NCBI RefSeq assembly: GCF_042681825.1
Contig: NZ_JBHUGH010000034.1
Location: forward strand, 1-41,719
Length of the DNA stretch: 41,719 bases
Direction of reading: 5' to 3'
DNA from: Halodurantibacterium flavum
GTDB lineage: Bacteria > Pseudomonadota > Alphaproteobacteria > Rhodobacterales > Rhodobacteraceae
The translations under genes and the position numbers were made by a program. How positions within the stretch are numbered: the stretch's first letter is position 1; each line of letters opens with the position of its first letter. The notes under the pieces were generated by a model, which was given only the letters and a program-made list of their open reading frames with translations, did not search any database and was not told the DNA's origin. Below, in pieces: positions 24,797-32,988 of the stretch.

Positions 24797-26460
24797 CAGA
24801 GGAACCCCCGCAAACCCGTGCCGAGGGGCGGGCTCCACCAGCCGCGCGCCTCTTCCTCGAACATCGGCGGCCCACCATTGTGGCCGATGTCGCGTGATTG
24901 CGCCGCGACGGCCCGATAGCCGTACTCGACCCAGCGCATGCGAGAGGCGAAATGCGCCAGCGCCAGCGCGATGGCATAGTCCCCATGTCGGCGCTTGCCT
25001 TTCTCACCGGTCCGTATCTCCGGCACGCGCGCCATGCCGCGGATCATCTTGACGAGCCGCAGATCCGAGAGGTGCTCCACATCCGCGTCGATCGCGATCA
25101 GGTCGCTCTCGAACGCATCCTTCAACGGGGGCATCTGCAGGCGATACCATTCCTCCGAGAACTTGATCGCCCAGATCAGGCCCGGATCGTCTTCGCTTTC
25201 GCGCAGGCCGAACTGGCGCCCCATATCCTCCGCGACGGTCCAGCCCATCCCGGTCGCATCGAAGGCCGCCCCGACCAGACGGGTCCTGACATGTTCCAGC
25301 ACAGCTCTGACGATCGCCTTCTGTTCGTCGCCGGGAACATTGCGCAGTTCGAACCAGAGCACCTCCCGGCGTTTAAGGCGCCTTTCAATGGCCAGCAAAC
25401 AGCCGGTTGAAAGGTCGGCCACCCGCCCGAAGTCGAACCCGAACGCATATTGCAGGTCGGGATCGAGGGGCCGCAGCGCCTCTTGCAGCTGCGCCATGAA
25501 CGGGTCTACCAGCCGCGCCTGATCCTGCGCGGGCAGATGCAGATAGTCGCCCGGCAGTTCCAGGCGCAGTTCGGGCAGGGTCTCGGTCATGCGGGCCTCG
25601 ATCAGAGGCCCGGGCAACCAGGAACCCGATGAGGCTGAAGGCACACAGAAGAGTTCCTCATCCGCGCCTTCGCCATAAAAGGCGATGATCTTTTGCCGCC
25701 ACCCGGCTTCGGCCTCGGGGGCCCAGTCCTCGCCCTTGACCAGGCAGATGCGCTGATAAAGCCCGTCCCGCAACGCCTGATCGAAATCGATGCGCAGATG
25801 CCGGTATGGCACCCGTCCGGCATGGATCTCCTGAATGGTCTGGTTGAAGGGGTTGTCGACACCGTCATGGGTCGAGCAAACCACCACCTGGCCACCCCAC
25901 ATCAGGAAGGCCATGGCGGCCTTGATCAGCTCGGCGAGGCTGTCGACAAAGGCGGCCTCGTCGATGATCACCACGCCCTGCTTGCCGCGCAGACCGCGCG
26001 GCGCCGAAGACAGCGCCAGCAGCTCGAAGCCTGAGGCGAAGCGGATGCGGAACGTCTGGATCGATTTGTCGCCATCGTCGTCGCCCTGGTCGAAGAGGCA
26101 TTCCTCGACCGCCATCGCCGCAACGTTGAAGGCCCGGGCCCACATGGCGCAGGCGTCGATGAACTCGCGCGTCATCTCCCTGGAATAGGAAATATACATA
26201 ACGTCCATGCCACCGGCCGCGCGTTCACGCCCGGCCCGCAGAACGGCATAGGCCGCAAGCCCCCAGGTCAGTCCGACCCGGCGGGACTTTTCGACGAACA
26301 GCGCCGAACAATCGCGCACGGAATCCAGCAGCGATACCGTCTGCGCCTGATAGGGCAGGAGCACGTTAGGCAGGCCCACCTGACCGACCACCGATGCCAT
26401 CGCATCGACAGACTCGCGGCGCAGCCGGGCCCATTCCTTTTCCGTAATCGGGGCGGACAT
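24796..26460 (-). CDS. Terminase large subunit (Mu gp28-like)
   Basis: The product has 554 residues. An ATPase Walker-A-like segment lies at about 58-66 (KSRRVGLTW), a common terminase variant, and a Walker B VVIIDE at 163-168. The C-terminal nuclease region includes YAFGFDFGRVADLSTG and later acidic residues. It cuts host-flanked phage DNA and pumps it into proheads by the headful mechanism of transposable phages. It follows the small-subunit gene directly, sharing the stop-start junction at 26460. Confidence 0.93.
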   Translation of the reverse strand: MSAPITEKEWARLRRESVDAMASVVGQVGLPNVLLPYQAQTVSLLDSVRDCSALFVEKSRRVGLTWGLAAYAVLRAGRERAAGGMDVMYISYSREMTREFIDACAMWARAFNVAAMAVEECLFDQGDDDGDKSIQTFRIRFASGFELLALSSAPRGLRGKQGVVIIDEAAFVDSLAELIKAAMAFLMWGGQVVVCSTHDGVDNPFNQTIQEIHAGRVPYRHLRIDFDQALRDGLYQRICLVKGEDWAPEAEAGWRQKIIAFYGEGADEELFCVPSASSGSWLPGPLIEARMTETLPELRLELPGDYLHLPAQDQARLVDPFMAQLQEALRPLDPDLQYAFGFDFGRVADLSTGCLLAIERRLKRREVLWFELRNVPGDEQKAIVRAVLEHVRTRLVGAAFDATGMGWTVAEDMGRQFGLRESEDDPGLIWAIKFSEEWYRLQMPPLKDAFESDLIAIDADVEHLSDLRLVKMIRGMARVPEIRTGEKGKRRHGDYAIALALAHFASRMRWVEYGYRAVAAQSRDIGHNGGPPMFEEEARGWWSPPLGTGLRGFL

Positions 26461-27050
26461 TATCCGACCCCCAGGATCTGCGCCTTGATCGCCTCGGCCG
26501 TCTCGGCCGTTATGCCGCGCGTGCGGGCCACGGTAGTGACAGCCTTGTCGACCTTGGCCTCAAAATCCGCTTCGACCTTGCGGCGCCGGTCCGAGCTGAT
26601 GCTCTGCGCCTGGACCGCTTGCCGGAAAGCAGCGGCCAGCTGCATGACGCTCTTGGGATCGATAGTGTCTTCGTCCGCTTCGGCGAGCATCTGCAGCACA
26701 AGCGCCTTCACGGTCTCGGCCGCCATGATCGTCAGGTTATCGGCATCGGCCGGGTCGAACTTGTCGGCCAGCGTCGAGACAATGGCGCGGGTCTGGTCAA
26801 GCCGCCGGGTCAGACGCGCCTGCCGGATCGAGAAGCGGTTGAACGAACTGAAGGCCGGGATCGTGAACTCAAGCTCGCCCCGATGCTCCGCCATCAGGCG
26901 TTCGCAGCGGCTGACGAATTCGGCATAAATCTCCGTCTGCGGCTTCTCCCGGGCCGAAAGCTCCGAGGCGGCCCATTGGATGATCGCGTCGCATTCGGGG
27001 GGCAGGAGCTCGATCGACGAAAGCCGGCCCCGCCCGGGGCGCCTGGACAT
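26460..27050 (-). CDS. Terminase small subunit (Mu gp27, DUF3486)
   Basis: This 196-residue helical protein shows the DUF3486 pattern: MSRRPGRGRLSSIELLPPECDAIIQWAASEL, then a TEIYAEFVSRCERL helix pair and a FNRFSIRQARL segment. The N-terminal part should be the DNA-recognition module. Its place before the large terminase and its family match Mu gp27. Confidence 0.9.
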   Translation of the reverse strand: MSRRPGRGRLSSIELLPPECDAIIQWAASELSAREKPQTEIYAEFVSRCERLMAEHRGELEFTIPAFSSFNRFSIRQARLTRRLDQTRAIVSTLADKFDPADADNLTIMAAETVKALVLQMLAEADEDTIDPKSVMQLAAAFRQAVQAQSISSDRRRKVEADFEAKVDKAVTTVARTRGITAETAEAIKAQILGVG

Positions 27051-27054
27051 CGCG

Positions 27055-27372
27055 TCAGCCCCCCGGTCGCGACGGGCGCTTGATTCCGTCGAGGGCGATT
27101 TCGCGTTCGAGATGACGCGCGCCGCGCTCTGCCAGTGTAGCGACCACGACCGAACCTGCCGAGATCGTCGTTACCGCTCCCCGCTCGGAGAGCCAGGCCA
27201 GTTCATCATGCACCCAGCCGCGGTCCCGGCGGATGCCGAACCTGCGCAGTTCCTCGACCAGGTAGCCGCTGTGCAGCGTTTCATCCGTCTGATCGGCAAG
27301 CGCGCGCAGGATGATCAGGCGCGCATCTTCCCGGATGAGCTGATCCATGCGGCTCGACAGCTGTTCCTTCAT
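27055..27372 (-). CDS. Mu gp26-like winged-helix protein
   Basis: This 105-residue protein contains LIILRALADQTDETLHSGYLVEELRRFGI and WVHDELAWLSERGAVTTI, a winged-helix pattern shared with Mu gp26-type proteins. It is overlapped by the upstream gp25-like gene and ends five bases before the terminase small subunit. Its role in Mu-like phages is not established; DNA binding is likely from the fold. Confidence 0.8.
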   Translation of the reverse strand: MKEQLSSRMDQLIREDARLIILRALADQTDETLHSGYLVEELRRFGIRRDRGWVHDELAWLSERGAVTTISAGSVVVATLAERGARHLEREIALDGIKRPSRPGG

Positions 27373-27713
27373 TTCCGTCCCTCCTGCAGCAACACCTCCT
27401 GCAGGCGCTCGCTGATTGATTCGACCGGTCGAAGCCGTTCGGCCATCACTTTGAGTGCGCCACCCAGTTCGGTCATCTGTTTGTCCAGCGCGTGCAGGTC
27501 GCTGCGGGTCGGGATTTCCCGCAAGGACAACTCGACCGCACTCAGGCGCCCCTCCAGCGCCCGCAGCGTCTCCCCGTGCAGATCGAGGGTGCGCGCATTT
27601 GCCCGGCTGCCGGAGGCCAGCAGGTTCCAGACGGTGAGCCCGAAGGTCAGCAGTTGCGACAGGGCCACCGTCCAGACGACGAGCGGGCTGATATTGAGCA
27701 CTTCAGCTTCCAT
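27369..27713 (-). CDS. Membrane-anchored coiled-coil protein (Mu gp25, DUF2730)
   Basis: This 114-residue protein has one N-terminal membrane segment (about 9-31, LVVWTVALSQLLTFGLTVWNLLA) followed by a long coiled coil (about 40-110). The architecture and location match DUF2730 / Mu gp25. Being next to lysis genes it could act in the envelope at lysis, but this has not been shown for the family as far as I know. It is coupled to both neighbours by overlaps. Confidence 0.82.
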   Translation of the reverse strand: MEAEVLNISPLVVWTVALSQLLTFGLTVWNLLASGSRANARTLDLHGETLRALEGRLSAVELSLREIPTRSDLHALDKQMTELGGALKVMAERLRPVESISERLQEVLLQEGRK

Positions 27714-28090
27714 CAGCGGGCGGGCTCACCGGTGTCACCAGCATCAAGCTCGACCCAGCGCGGGCCATCGAGCAACTCGCGCAGCTTCGCCGAAGTCAGA
27801 TCGTTCAGGACATGAGGCGCCGGACGGAGCCGCCGGAGCGCGTCAGGCACACTTTCGCCGGCATATTCGATCGCCGCCTGGACAACGTCTGGCCCCGTCA
27901 GCCCGCGGAAAAGCGCGGCGCGGATGCCGGTCATCAGCGCTGAATGCAGCGCCTCGCGATGGCGCGCCTCAATCTCGATCCCCCAGCGGCGACGGATTTC
28001 CGCCGTGAGCCAGACCAGCACCATCGTCGCGAGCGCGCCGATGAGTTCCATGAGATGGGGCAGCAACGCTACCCAGAAGGATGACGACAT
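27713..28090 (-). CDS. Candidate holin
   Basis: This 125-residue protein has one hydrophobic segment at about 6-28 (WVALLPHLMELIGALATMVLVWL) and an amphipathic, charged remainder. It lies immediately after the endolysin gene and resembles single-span LLH-type holins. No other protein in the lysis cluster fits better. It would form lesions that let the endolysin reach the cell wall. Assignment is by position and topology. Confidence 0.6.
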   Translation of the reverse strand: MSSSFWVALLPHLMELIGALATMVLVWLTAEIRRRWGIEIEARHREALHSALMTGIRAALFRGLTGPDVVQAAIEYAGESVPDALRRLRPAPHVLNDLTSAKLRELLDGPRWVELDAGDTGEPAR

Positions 28091-28105
28091 TGTTTTACCT
28101 CGGGG

Positions 28106-28735
28106 TCAGGCTGCCTGCCGCAGCCAGGTGGGGATGTGAAAGCCCGGACAGGCTTTCGCGGCATGCTCGTTATGGCCGCTGATCCGGGTGATCCGCGTGC
28201 GCATTGAGATGCCCTGGATGAGCTGGCGCAGGCTGACATCCTGCGCCGCCGTGAAATGAGCGGAGAACGTATCGCTTCCCGACGAGCCATGGCCGCCGAT
28301 CAGGCAAATATGGATGACGCCGCTGTTGTAGCCCGCAACGCCCGCGCCAACTTCGGTCTCGGCGCGGCCGGGCCGAATTTCGCCGCCACGGCCGATCAAC
28401 CAGTGATACCCGATGTCGCGCCATTTGTTGTCGGTGACATGCCAGCGCCGGATCTCGGCGACCTGCTCCGCGAACGGGCGGTCGTCCATCCACGCGGGAC
28501 GTGTCGCAGCGCAATGTATGACGATCGCGGTTACCGGATGACGCGCCGCCCCCTGGTAGATCATCGCGGTGCTTGCGGGCTCGGCGGCAGCCGGCGTGAG
28601 AGGCTTCCCGCCCGCAGAGAGCCATGCCTCGGCAGCTGCCCGCGTGCGCGGACCAAAGAGTCCGTCCGACGGGCCGGGATCATATCCCAGGGCGCTCAGG
28701 CCCGACTGAATGAGAGTGATCGGTTTCGCGGTCAT
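28106..28735 (-). CDS. Endolysin, N-acetylmuramoyl-L-alanine amidase with peptidoglycan-binding domain
   Basis: In 209 residues, about 8-40 form a PG_binding_1 domain (QSGLSALGYDPGPSDGLFG). Residues 68-200 are an Amidase_2 / T7-lysozyme-like domain. His74, His188 and Cys196 are placed as zinc ligands, with Lys194 and Tyr110 at the positions of the T7 catalytic Lys128 and Tyr46; the spacing H-x5-K-x-C is identical. It has no signal peptide, so it depends on a holin. It is the first gene of the late unit, downstream of the activator site. Confidence 0.95.
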   Translation of the reverse strand: MTAKPITLIQSGLSALGYDPGPSDGLFGPRTRAAAEAWLSAGGKPLTPAAAEPASTAMIYQGAARHPVTAIVIHCAATRPAWMDDRPFAEQVAEIRRWHVTDNKWRDIGYHWLIGRGGEIRPGRAETEVGAGVAGYNSGVIHICLIGGHGSSGSDTFSAHFTAAQDVSLRQLIQGISMRTRITRISGHNEHAAKACPGFHIPTWLRQAA

Positions 28736-28807
28736 CGCAGGTCCCCGGCTGGTCGGGGCCGTCCCCCGAACATGATGACCGATCGTCGCGCGATAGCCGC
28801 AAAGCGA

Positions 28808-28830
28808 CTAGGCACAACGGTTTGCGGGGA
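28808..28830 (-). promoter_or_regulatory. Mor-type activator site upstream of the lysis/head operon
   Basis: This 23-bp element with dyad core CACAACGGTTTGCG (plus-strand reading) matches the one at 21075-21097 at 21 of 23 positions. It lies three bases beyond the Mor-like gene and 73 bp upstream of the endolysin start. In Mu, Mor likewise activates a promoter directly downstream of its own gene. Confidence 0.72.
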
Positions 28831-28833
28831 AAA

Positions 28834-29217
28834 TCAGATGAGGGGTAATTGCCGCGGATCGCGGGCGCCGGACGGCCCGGAACGTCGGTCCGCGGCTTTC
28901 AGCCAGCGCCGAACGGCCACATCCGTGACATGCAGTCTGCGGGCGATTTCGGTGGCAGACAAGCCCTCGGCGCGCATCACTTCGGCCAACCACGGCTTGG
29001 CGGTGGGAACCCGCTTGGGAAGACGATCGGCCGCCTGCGCAAGCGCGCTGGCGGCCTCTTTCCCGAGAACGGGTTCTACAGGTGATTTACCGCCCGACTT
29101 GCGCGGCAGATAAAGCTCGCCCCCGCCGAAATACATCAGAAATGCAACGGCAGTCTCATGACCGAGAATCCGAACATAAGGTTCCACATGGGCTGGCGGG
29201 CGCGGCAGTCTGCTCAT
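28834..29217 (-). CDS. mor: Mor-like transcription activator (middle/late switch)
   Basis: This 127-residue protein has the Mor/C family layout. A dimerisation part carries GGGELYLPRK (about 31-40) and LGKEAASALAQA, followed by a C-terminal helix-turn-helix (GLSATEIARRLHVTDVAVRRWLKAA, about 85-109). Mor in Mu activates the middle promoter as a dimer on a dyad site; no separate C gene is visible, so this protein may switch on all late genes. It ends the early operon, overlapped by four bases with the gene before it. The three dyads at 21075, 28808 and 36761 are its likely targets. Confidence 0.85.
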   Translation of the reverse strand: MSRLPRPPAHVEPYVRILGHETAVAFLMYFGGGELYLPRKSGGKSPVEPVLGKEAASALAQAADRLPKRVPTAKPWLAEVMRAEGLSATEIARRLHVTDVAVRRWLKAADRRSGPSGARDPRQLPLI

Positions 29218-29474
29218 CCATCCCCCCAGCCGTCCCGGTGACGAAAGGGACGCATGATCCGCAGTTCGGAATGCGCCGGCATGACAGTCGTGACGCGGAA
29301 ATCGTTGATAACATACCGGTAGCCATCCTTGGTGAGGGCGGTGGCCTGCAATTCCACTGCCTGCGCCACCAGGCGTTCGATATCGCGCCGATGCGCTGTG
29401 ACGTCGATCCCGACCACACGCTCCAGATAGCGGAGCATCGCGTGATCCGTGACGTGGGGACGCGGGCGCTTCAT
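29214..29474 (-). CDS. Unknown early protein
   Basis: The ATG at 29474 overlaps the GemA stop (ATGA), giving 86 residues starting MKRPRPHVTDHAMLRYLERVVGIDV. The sequence continues with a helix and a beta-rich end (DGYRYVINDFRVTTVMP). Proteins with this HAMLRYLERV opening are common in early regions of alphaproteobacterial phages, but I know no function. The longer reading frame upstream is not protein-like and runs into gemA. Confidence 0.72.
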   Translation of the reverse strand: MKRPRPHVTDHAMLRYLERVVGIDVTAHRRDIERLVAQAVELQATALTKDGYRYVINDFRVTTVMPAHSELRIMRPFRHRDGWGDG

Positions 29475-29920
29475 GGGAGGCTTATCCCCGCGCGGACGCA
29501 CATGTCCTTCAGCGCCCGGATTACATCGTTGATCTGCCCCGCATCGCGCAGCGCGTCGATGTCGATCGGCACCGACTGCCACTTGCCCTCGAACCGGGAC
29601 CGCACAAAGGCGTTGAGGCCGCCCCGATCGGGACGCTTCAAGGCACCGGCGGCACCGAGTTGCCGCCAGAGCACATGCACGTATCGCAGATCGGCACGCG
29701 GTGCGGGGGCATGGCGGCCGCGCGCGCCGGGCTTGAACGAGGGCTTGAAGCCCCGTTTCACGAGGGCCTCGATCACCTTTTTCAGATCCGCCTCGGTCAT
29801 GTCGGCCATGCTGGCACGGCCTGTTACGGCCAGCTGCAGATCCCGGCGCATGTCGGCATCAAGGCCGAGCTGGCGGCAGGCGAGATGCACGGTGCGTTGC
29901 AGGGACCGGACGGCCGTCAT
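29471..29920 (-). CDS. gemA: GemA-type regulatory protein (Mu gp16, DUF1018)
   Basis: This 149-residue protein has the DUF1018 pattern: an N-terminal RTVHLACRQLGLDADMRRDLQLAVTGRASMADMTEADLKKVIEALVKRGF, and a C-terminal region with LRYVHVLWRQLGAAGAL. Mu GemA changes host gene expression and DNA topology; it was linked to gyrase. It lies in the usual place before mor. Four-base overlaps tie it to both neighbours. Confidence 0.88.
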   Translation of the reverse strand: MTAVRSLQRTVHLACRQLGLDADMRRDLQLAVTGRASMADMTEADLKKVIEALVKRGFKPSFKPGARGRHAPAPRADLRYVHVLWRQLGAAGALKRPDRGGLNAFVRSRFEGKWQSVPIDIDALRDAGQINDVIRALKDMCVRAGISLP

Positions 29921-30135
29921 GACAGCAGGGCCTCCAGTTCCCTGGCCATCTCGGTCAGGCTGTGGCCGACGCGATGGTCCGAATAGATCCCGGCGATCAC
30001 ATAGACGCAGCGATCCGCCGCGCCTTCTGGGCCACCGCCCACCTCCATCGTCTCGCCACGGTCCAGCACATCGGCCAGCGCCTCCTCAATGATCGCGACC
30101 CGCTTCCATACCGGCATGTCAGCGCGGAGTTTCAT
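29917..30135 (-). CDS. Unknown 72-residue early protein
   Basis: This small acidic protein starts at ATG 30135, overlapping the stop of the 52-residue gene before it. Residues WKRVAIIEEALADVLDRGETM and HSLTEMARELEALLS look helical, with a glycine-rich loop between. No motif is recognised. It is part of the tightly coupled early operon. Confidence 0.68.
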   Translation of the reverse strand: MKLRADMPVWKRVAIIEEALADVLDRGETMEVGGGPEGAADRCVYVIAGIYSDHRVGHSLTEMARELEALLS

Positions 30136-30290
30136 TGGAAGGCCTCCTCAGGCAGACCGTCGATGACCTCCTGCAGCGCGATGTGAAACATCCGGGCACC
30201 CGGTTCTTCACGAACCGAATGGTCAAGCAGGTCCTGCAGGGCGGCAAGGACCGCGGGCCAGTCATGATCTTTCCATTCGCGAGCGGTCAT
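30132..30290 (-). CDS. Small 52-residue early protein
   Basis: This gene fills the gap between the DUF3164 gene and the next gene. Its ATG at 30290 forms ATGA with the DUF3164 stop, and its own stop forms ATGA with the next start at 30135. The product begins MTAREWKDHDWPAVLAALQDL and is helical and acidic. Two exact stop-start couplings make it very likely to be translated. I recognise no family. Confidence 0.75.
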   Translation of the reverse strand: MTAREWKDHDWPAVLAALQDLLDHSVREEPGARMFHIALQEVIDGLPEEAFQ

Positions 30291-30946
30291 GCTGAACCTG
30301 CCTTGGCCAGATCGATGGTGATCGGCTCCCAGGCTGCGTCGGCGGCTGTGCGCTGGTAGAACCTCACATAGTTCTTCGATCCCACCACCCGCATGGCATC
30401 GCGGATGGCCTGCATCGCCTGTTGCCAGCGCGTATCGGAAATCTCCAGGCGCAGCAGGCTGTAAAGCGCGGCGCGGTTGATCTGACCTTCCTTGTCGGTG
30501 TTGAATGCGCGCGCGATGACCGCCTTCAACTCGTCATTCGCTCCCGCACTCCAGTCCGTCAGGCATTCGTCCACCAGCGTCTTGGCGACCTGCAGCTCCG
30601 GACCGAAGACCACGTTGTCAGCCACCTGGACGGTGACCTTGTAGAGGCCGTCATAGGACATCAATGTCTTGTTGCCCTTCTTTCCGCCGATCTTCGCTCC
30701 GTAGCGCTCGGCGATCAGCGCCTCGAAGGCGCCGAGGTTCTCATGGAAATGCGCGATGAACCGGCCGATCTGCCGGGAGAGCGCCACGGCATGTCCGATT
30801 TCCTGGCGGACCAGATCATCTTCGAGCACATGCTGCGGCTTCACAATGGACACCGGCAGCTTTGCGCCATCGGGGCCGAGCATATGCTCAACCCCATTGA
30901 TCTCGACGCGGCCGGAGGGGATGGGCGCGGGAGGATAAGTGCTCAT
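30287..30946 (-). CDS. DUF3164 protein
   Basis: This 219-residue protein matches the DUF3164 family common in early operons of Mu-like phages. It shows GAKLPVSIVKPQHVLEDDLVRQEIGHAVALSRQI, then KKGNKTLMSYDGLYKVTVQVADNVVFGPEL, and a C-terminal YVRFYQRTAADAAWEPITIDLAKA. The family has been annotated as linked to sigma-54-type regulation, but the role is unclear. It is overlapped by four bases with the genes on both sides. Confidence 0.88.
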   Translation of the reverse strand: MSTYPPAPIPSGRVEINGVEHMLGPDGAKLPVSIVKPQHVLEDDLVRQEIGHAVALSRQIGRFIAHFHENLGAFEALIAERYGAKIGGKKGNKTLMSYDGLYKVTVQVADNVVFGPELQVAKTLVDECLTDWSAGANDELKAVIARAFNTDKEGQINRAALYSLLRLEISDTRWQQAMQAIRDAMRVVGSKNYVRFYQRTAADAAWEPITIDLAKAGSA

Positions 30947-31251
30947 GCGAGGTTTCCTTTCGGTGTGGAAATATGGCCGTCACGGCCTACAAGCCTCAGG
31001 ACGGGTGCCTTGGCGGCCCGACGCTGACGGTTGATCAGGGAGCGATGCATCTCTTCCGCGACCTCGGCGAATTCGCAGCAGCTGACCAGAAGCGCGTCGT
31101 CGTTGACCGCACCACGGGCAAGAAGGGCGGCCGCGGCCGCGAGCACCACAAGTGCGCTTTCGTCAGTCGCGGAGTTGCTGGCGAGTTCCGTGAACAAAGC
31201 CGTGCCCGCGTCGGTGAATTCCGTGTTTTCGAGAATGTCGAGCAAGGTCAC
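30943..31251 (-). CDS. Unknown 102-residue early protein
   Basis: This protein starts MTLLDILENTEFTDAGTALFTEL and has an alanine-rich helical core (DESALVVLAAAAALLARGAVNDDALLVSCCEFAEVAEEM) and a basic C-terminus. It may form a small helical bundle. No family is recognised. The ATG overlap with DUF3164 supports translation. Confidence 0.7.
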   Translation of the reverse strand: MTLLDILENTEFTDAGTALFTELASNSATDESALVVLAAAAALLARGAVNDDALLVSCCEFAEVAEEMHRSLINRQRRAAKAPVLRLVGRDGHISTPKGNLA

Positions 31252-31252
31252 G

Positions 31253-31618
31253 TCAGGCCTCCTTCCTGTTTCTGGGGCAGCTGTTGCAGGCGCGGTACAT
31301 GCGCACGCGCAGGGCGTTCACGTTCTCGAACCGGGTGCTTCTCGCCCTCCAGTCGCGGCAAAGGTTGGCAGGGACAGTGCCGAGCGCAGGGCAGTCCACC
31401 GTCGCACCACCGAAGACGCCCAGAACGACCTCCGACACGGCGTCCAGATCGCCCTTGTACTTCGCGCGCAGAACCGCAGAGACGAGCGACGCCGAGCGGT
31501 TCATCTGCGCCGCAACCTTGTTCTGGCTGCTGCGGGCACATTCTTCCGCCAGCCGCAAAACCCATGCCGGAATGTCGGCCCCCCAGGAGGCGCGGGCGAT
31601 CTCGACCGGACCTTCCAT
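31253..31618 (-). CDS. Early DNA-binding-type protein with C-terminal cysteines
   Basis: This 121-residue protein has a helix-turn-helix-like part around residues 17-55 (AWVLRLAEECARSSQNKVAAQMNRSASLVSAVLRAKY). A C-terminal half follows with spaced cysteines (Cys76, Cys87, then CNSC near the end) that could bind zinc. It is likely a small regulator in the early operon; the family is common among B3-like phages but uncharacterised to my knowledge. Confidence 0.7.
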   Translation of the reverse strand: MEGPVEIARASWGADIPAWVLRLAEECARSSQNKVAAQMNRSASLVSAVLRAKYKGDLDAVSEVVLGVFGGATVDCPALGTVPANLCRDWRARSTRFENVNALRVRMYRACNSCPRNRKEA

Positions 31619-32190
31619 CAGCGTTCCCCCGGCATGTGCACTTCGCCGGTGTTCGGATCATAGATCCGCTTGACCCGCTGAACCTGCGGCGGCTTGGGTC
31701 CGCTGTTCCGGATCAGGCGATAGGTTGCCTGCCGTACACCGGGCGATGCCTTCCGGATTACGCGCAGATACCCGCAGCGCAGCAGCATCCCGCAATAGGA
31801 CTTCGCGGTCGGTTCGGTGACCTGCACCTCGGGCGTGGACGAATGCGCCGAGATGTCACGAGGACTGAAGGTCGCGAGCATCCGCATGCTGCGCCACATG
31901 TTTTCGGTCCCCGCACCCTGGACGACCGGCTTGCCGGCCCGGTTCAGGCGCGGCGCATGGTGGCCCCGATCGTCGGCCAACCGCCAGCCATCCTCGCCCG
32001 CCCGCTCGATCACTCCGGCCGGATGCAGGCAGCGCAGATAGTCTTCGATCGTCTTCCGGTTCGCGCCGCTCGCGGTGGACAGTGAAGCCGCAGTGAAACC
32101 CCCGGCCTGAAGGCGGATCGCCTCCCATATCTCCTGCCGCCCGACCGACGGAGTGGAGGCCGGCCGGCGCCCGGCCTTGCGCGCCGTCAT
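31618..32190 (-). CDS. Winged-helix DNA-binding protein
   Basis: This 190-residue protein carries an N-terminal winged helix (about 18-75: RQEIWEAIRLQAGGFTAASLSTASGANRKTIEDYLRCLHPAGVIER, then a GWRLADD wing). A second similar unit follows (about 105-165, FSPRDISAHSSTPEVQVTEPTAKSYCGMLLRCGYLRVI). Both end in a beta wing. It follows MuB and is coupled by ATGA. It may regulate early genes or assist transposition; neither is shown by the sequence. Confidence 0.75.
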   Translation of the reverse strand: MTARKAGRRPASTPSVGRQEIWEAIRLQAGGFTAASLSTASGANRKTIEDYLRCLHPAGVIERAGEDGWRLADDRGHHAPRLNRAGKPVVQGAGTENMWRSMRMLATFSPRDISAHSSTPEVQVTEPTAKSYCGMLLRCGYLRVIRKASPGVRQATYRLIRNSGPKPPQVQRVKRIYDPNTGEVHMPGER

Positions 32191-32930
32191 GGCGAGATCC
32201 TCCGCGGGGCGGGGGCATCGCCGGTGAAGAAACTGTTCTTCCCCCAGTCCTTTCGGGTGACGGCCTTGAGGTTCTTGGTCAGCGCGAATTCACGCACACG
32301 GTCGAGGTTGATGCAGATGCGCCGGATCGAGGCGTTCGAGTCGCGCAGCACATGGCTCAGCAATTCCTCGTCGAGAGAGATGCCGCCGCAATAGATCCCC
32401 GCCAGATGCCGGACATCGCCCAGGTCCGCCGGCTGCGCGCCCACCCAGTCCAGCATCCGCCCATGGACCCGCTCCCAGCGCGACAGCTTCTGCGGCAGAA
32501 GCTCTTCGCCGATCAGGATGACCGGCGCGCCGGAGCTCTCATAGATGTCGCGCACGATCTCGATCATGTTGCGCGCCACAAGGTGGTCGGCTTCGTCGAT
32601 CATCAGGACGCGGCCCGACTTGGCCGCCTCCGCCGCGATATCGTCGATCATGTCGGCAATGGTGCGGGCGGCCGGCAGACCGAGATCCTGCAGGATCGAG
32701 GCGCAGAGCTTGCGGGCCGTCCAGGCGGACTTCACCTGCACCAGCGACGCGCGGAACCGGTTGGCCGCATAGACCGCAGCAGTGGTCTTCCCGTAACCCG
32801 ACGGGCCATAGAACGTCGCCATGCCGGGCAGGCCATAGCCGCGCTTCTGGACCCGGTCGATCAGCTCGACCAGGGCGCCCACATTCCGCAAGGGCGCCAC
32901 GCTGTTGAAAAGGGGTCGTTCATCTGTCAT
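32187..32930 (-). CDS. Transposition ATPase MuB-like
   Basis: This 247-residue AAA+ protein has Walker A GPSGYGKT at 42-49 and Walker B VLMIDE at 108-113. Sensor-type residues and a C-terminal helical domain (IRRICINLDRVREFALTKNLKAV) follow. It binds target DNA, activates the transposase and gives target immunity. Compared with Mu B (312 residues) it lacks the N-terminal helix-turn-helix extension, as in B3-type phages. It lies 58 bp downstream of the transposase. Confidence 0.93.
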   Translation of the reverse strand: MTDERPLFNSVAPLRNVGALVELIDRVQKRGYGLPGMATFYGPSGYGKTTAAVYAANRFRASLVQVKSAWTARKLCASILQDLGLPAARTIADMIDDIAAEAAKSGRVLMIDEADHLVARNMIEIVRDIYESSGAPVILIGEELLPQKLSRWERVHGRMLDWVGAQPADLGDVRHLAGIYCGGISLDEELLSHVLRDSNASIRRICINLDRVREFALTKNLKAVTRKDWGKNSFFTGDAPAPRRISP

Positions 32931-32988
32931 GGTTTGCTCGTTGCCTTTCTATCTGCGCCGTCCGGGCCTGCATGCCCGGGCGGCGTGT

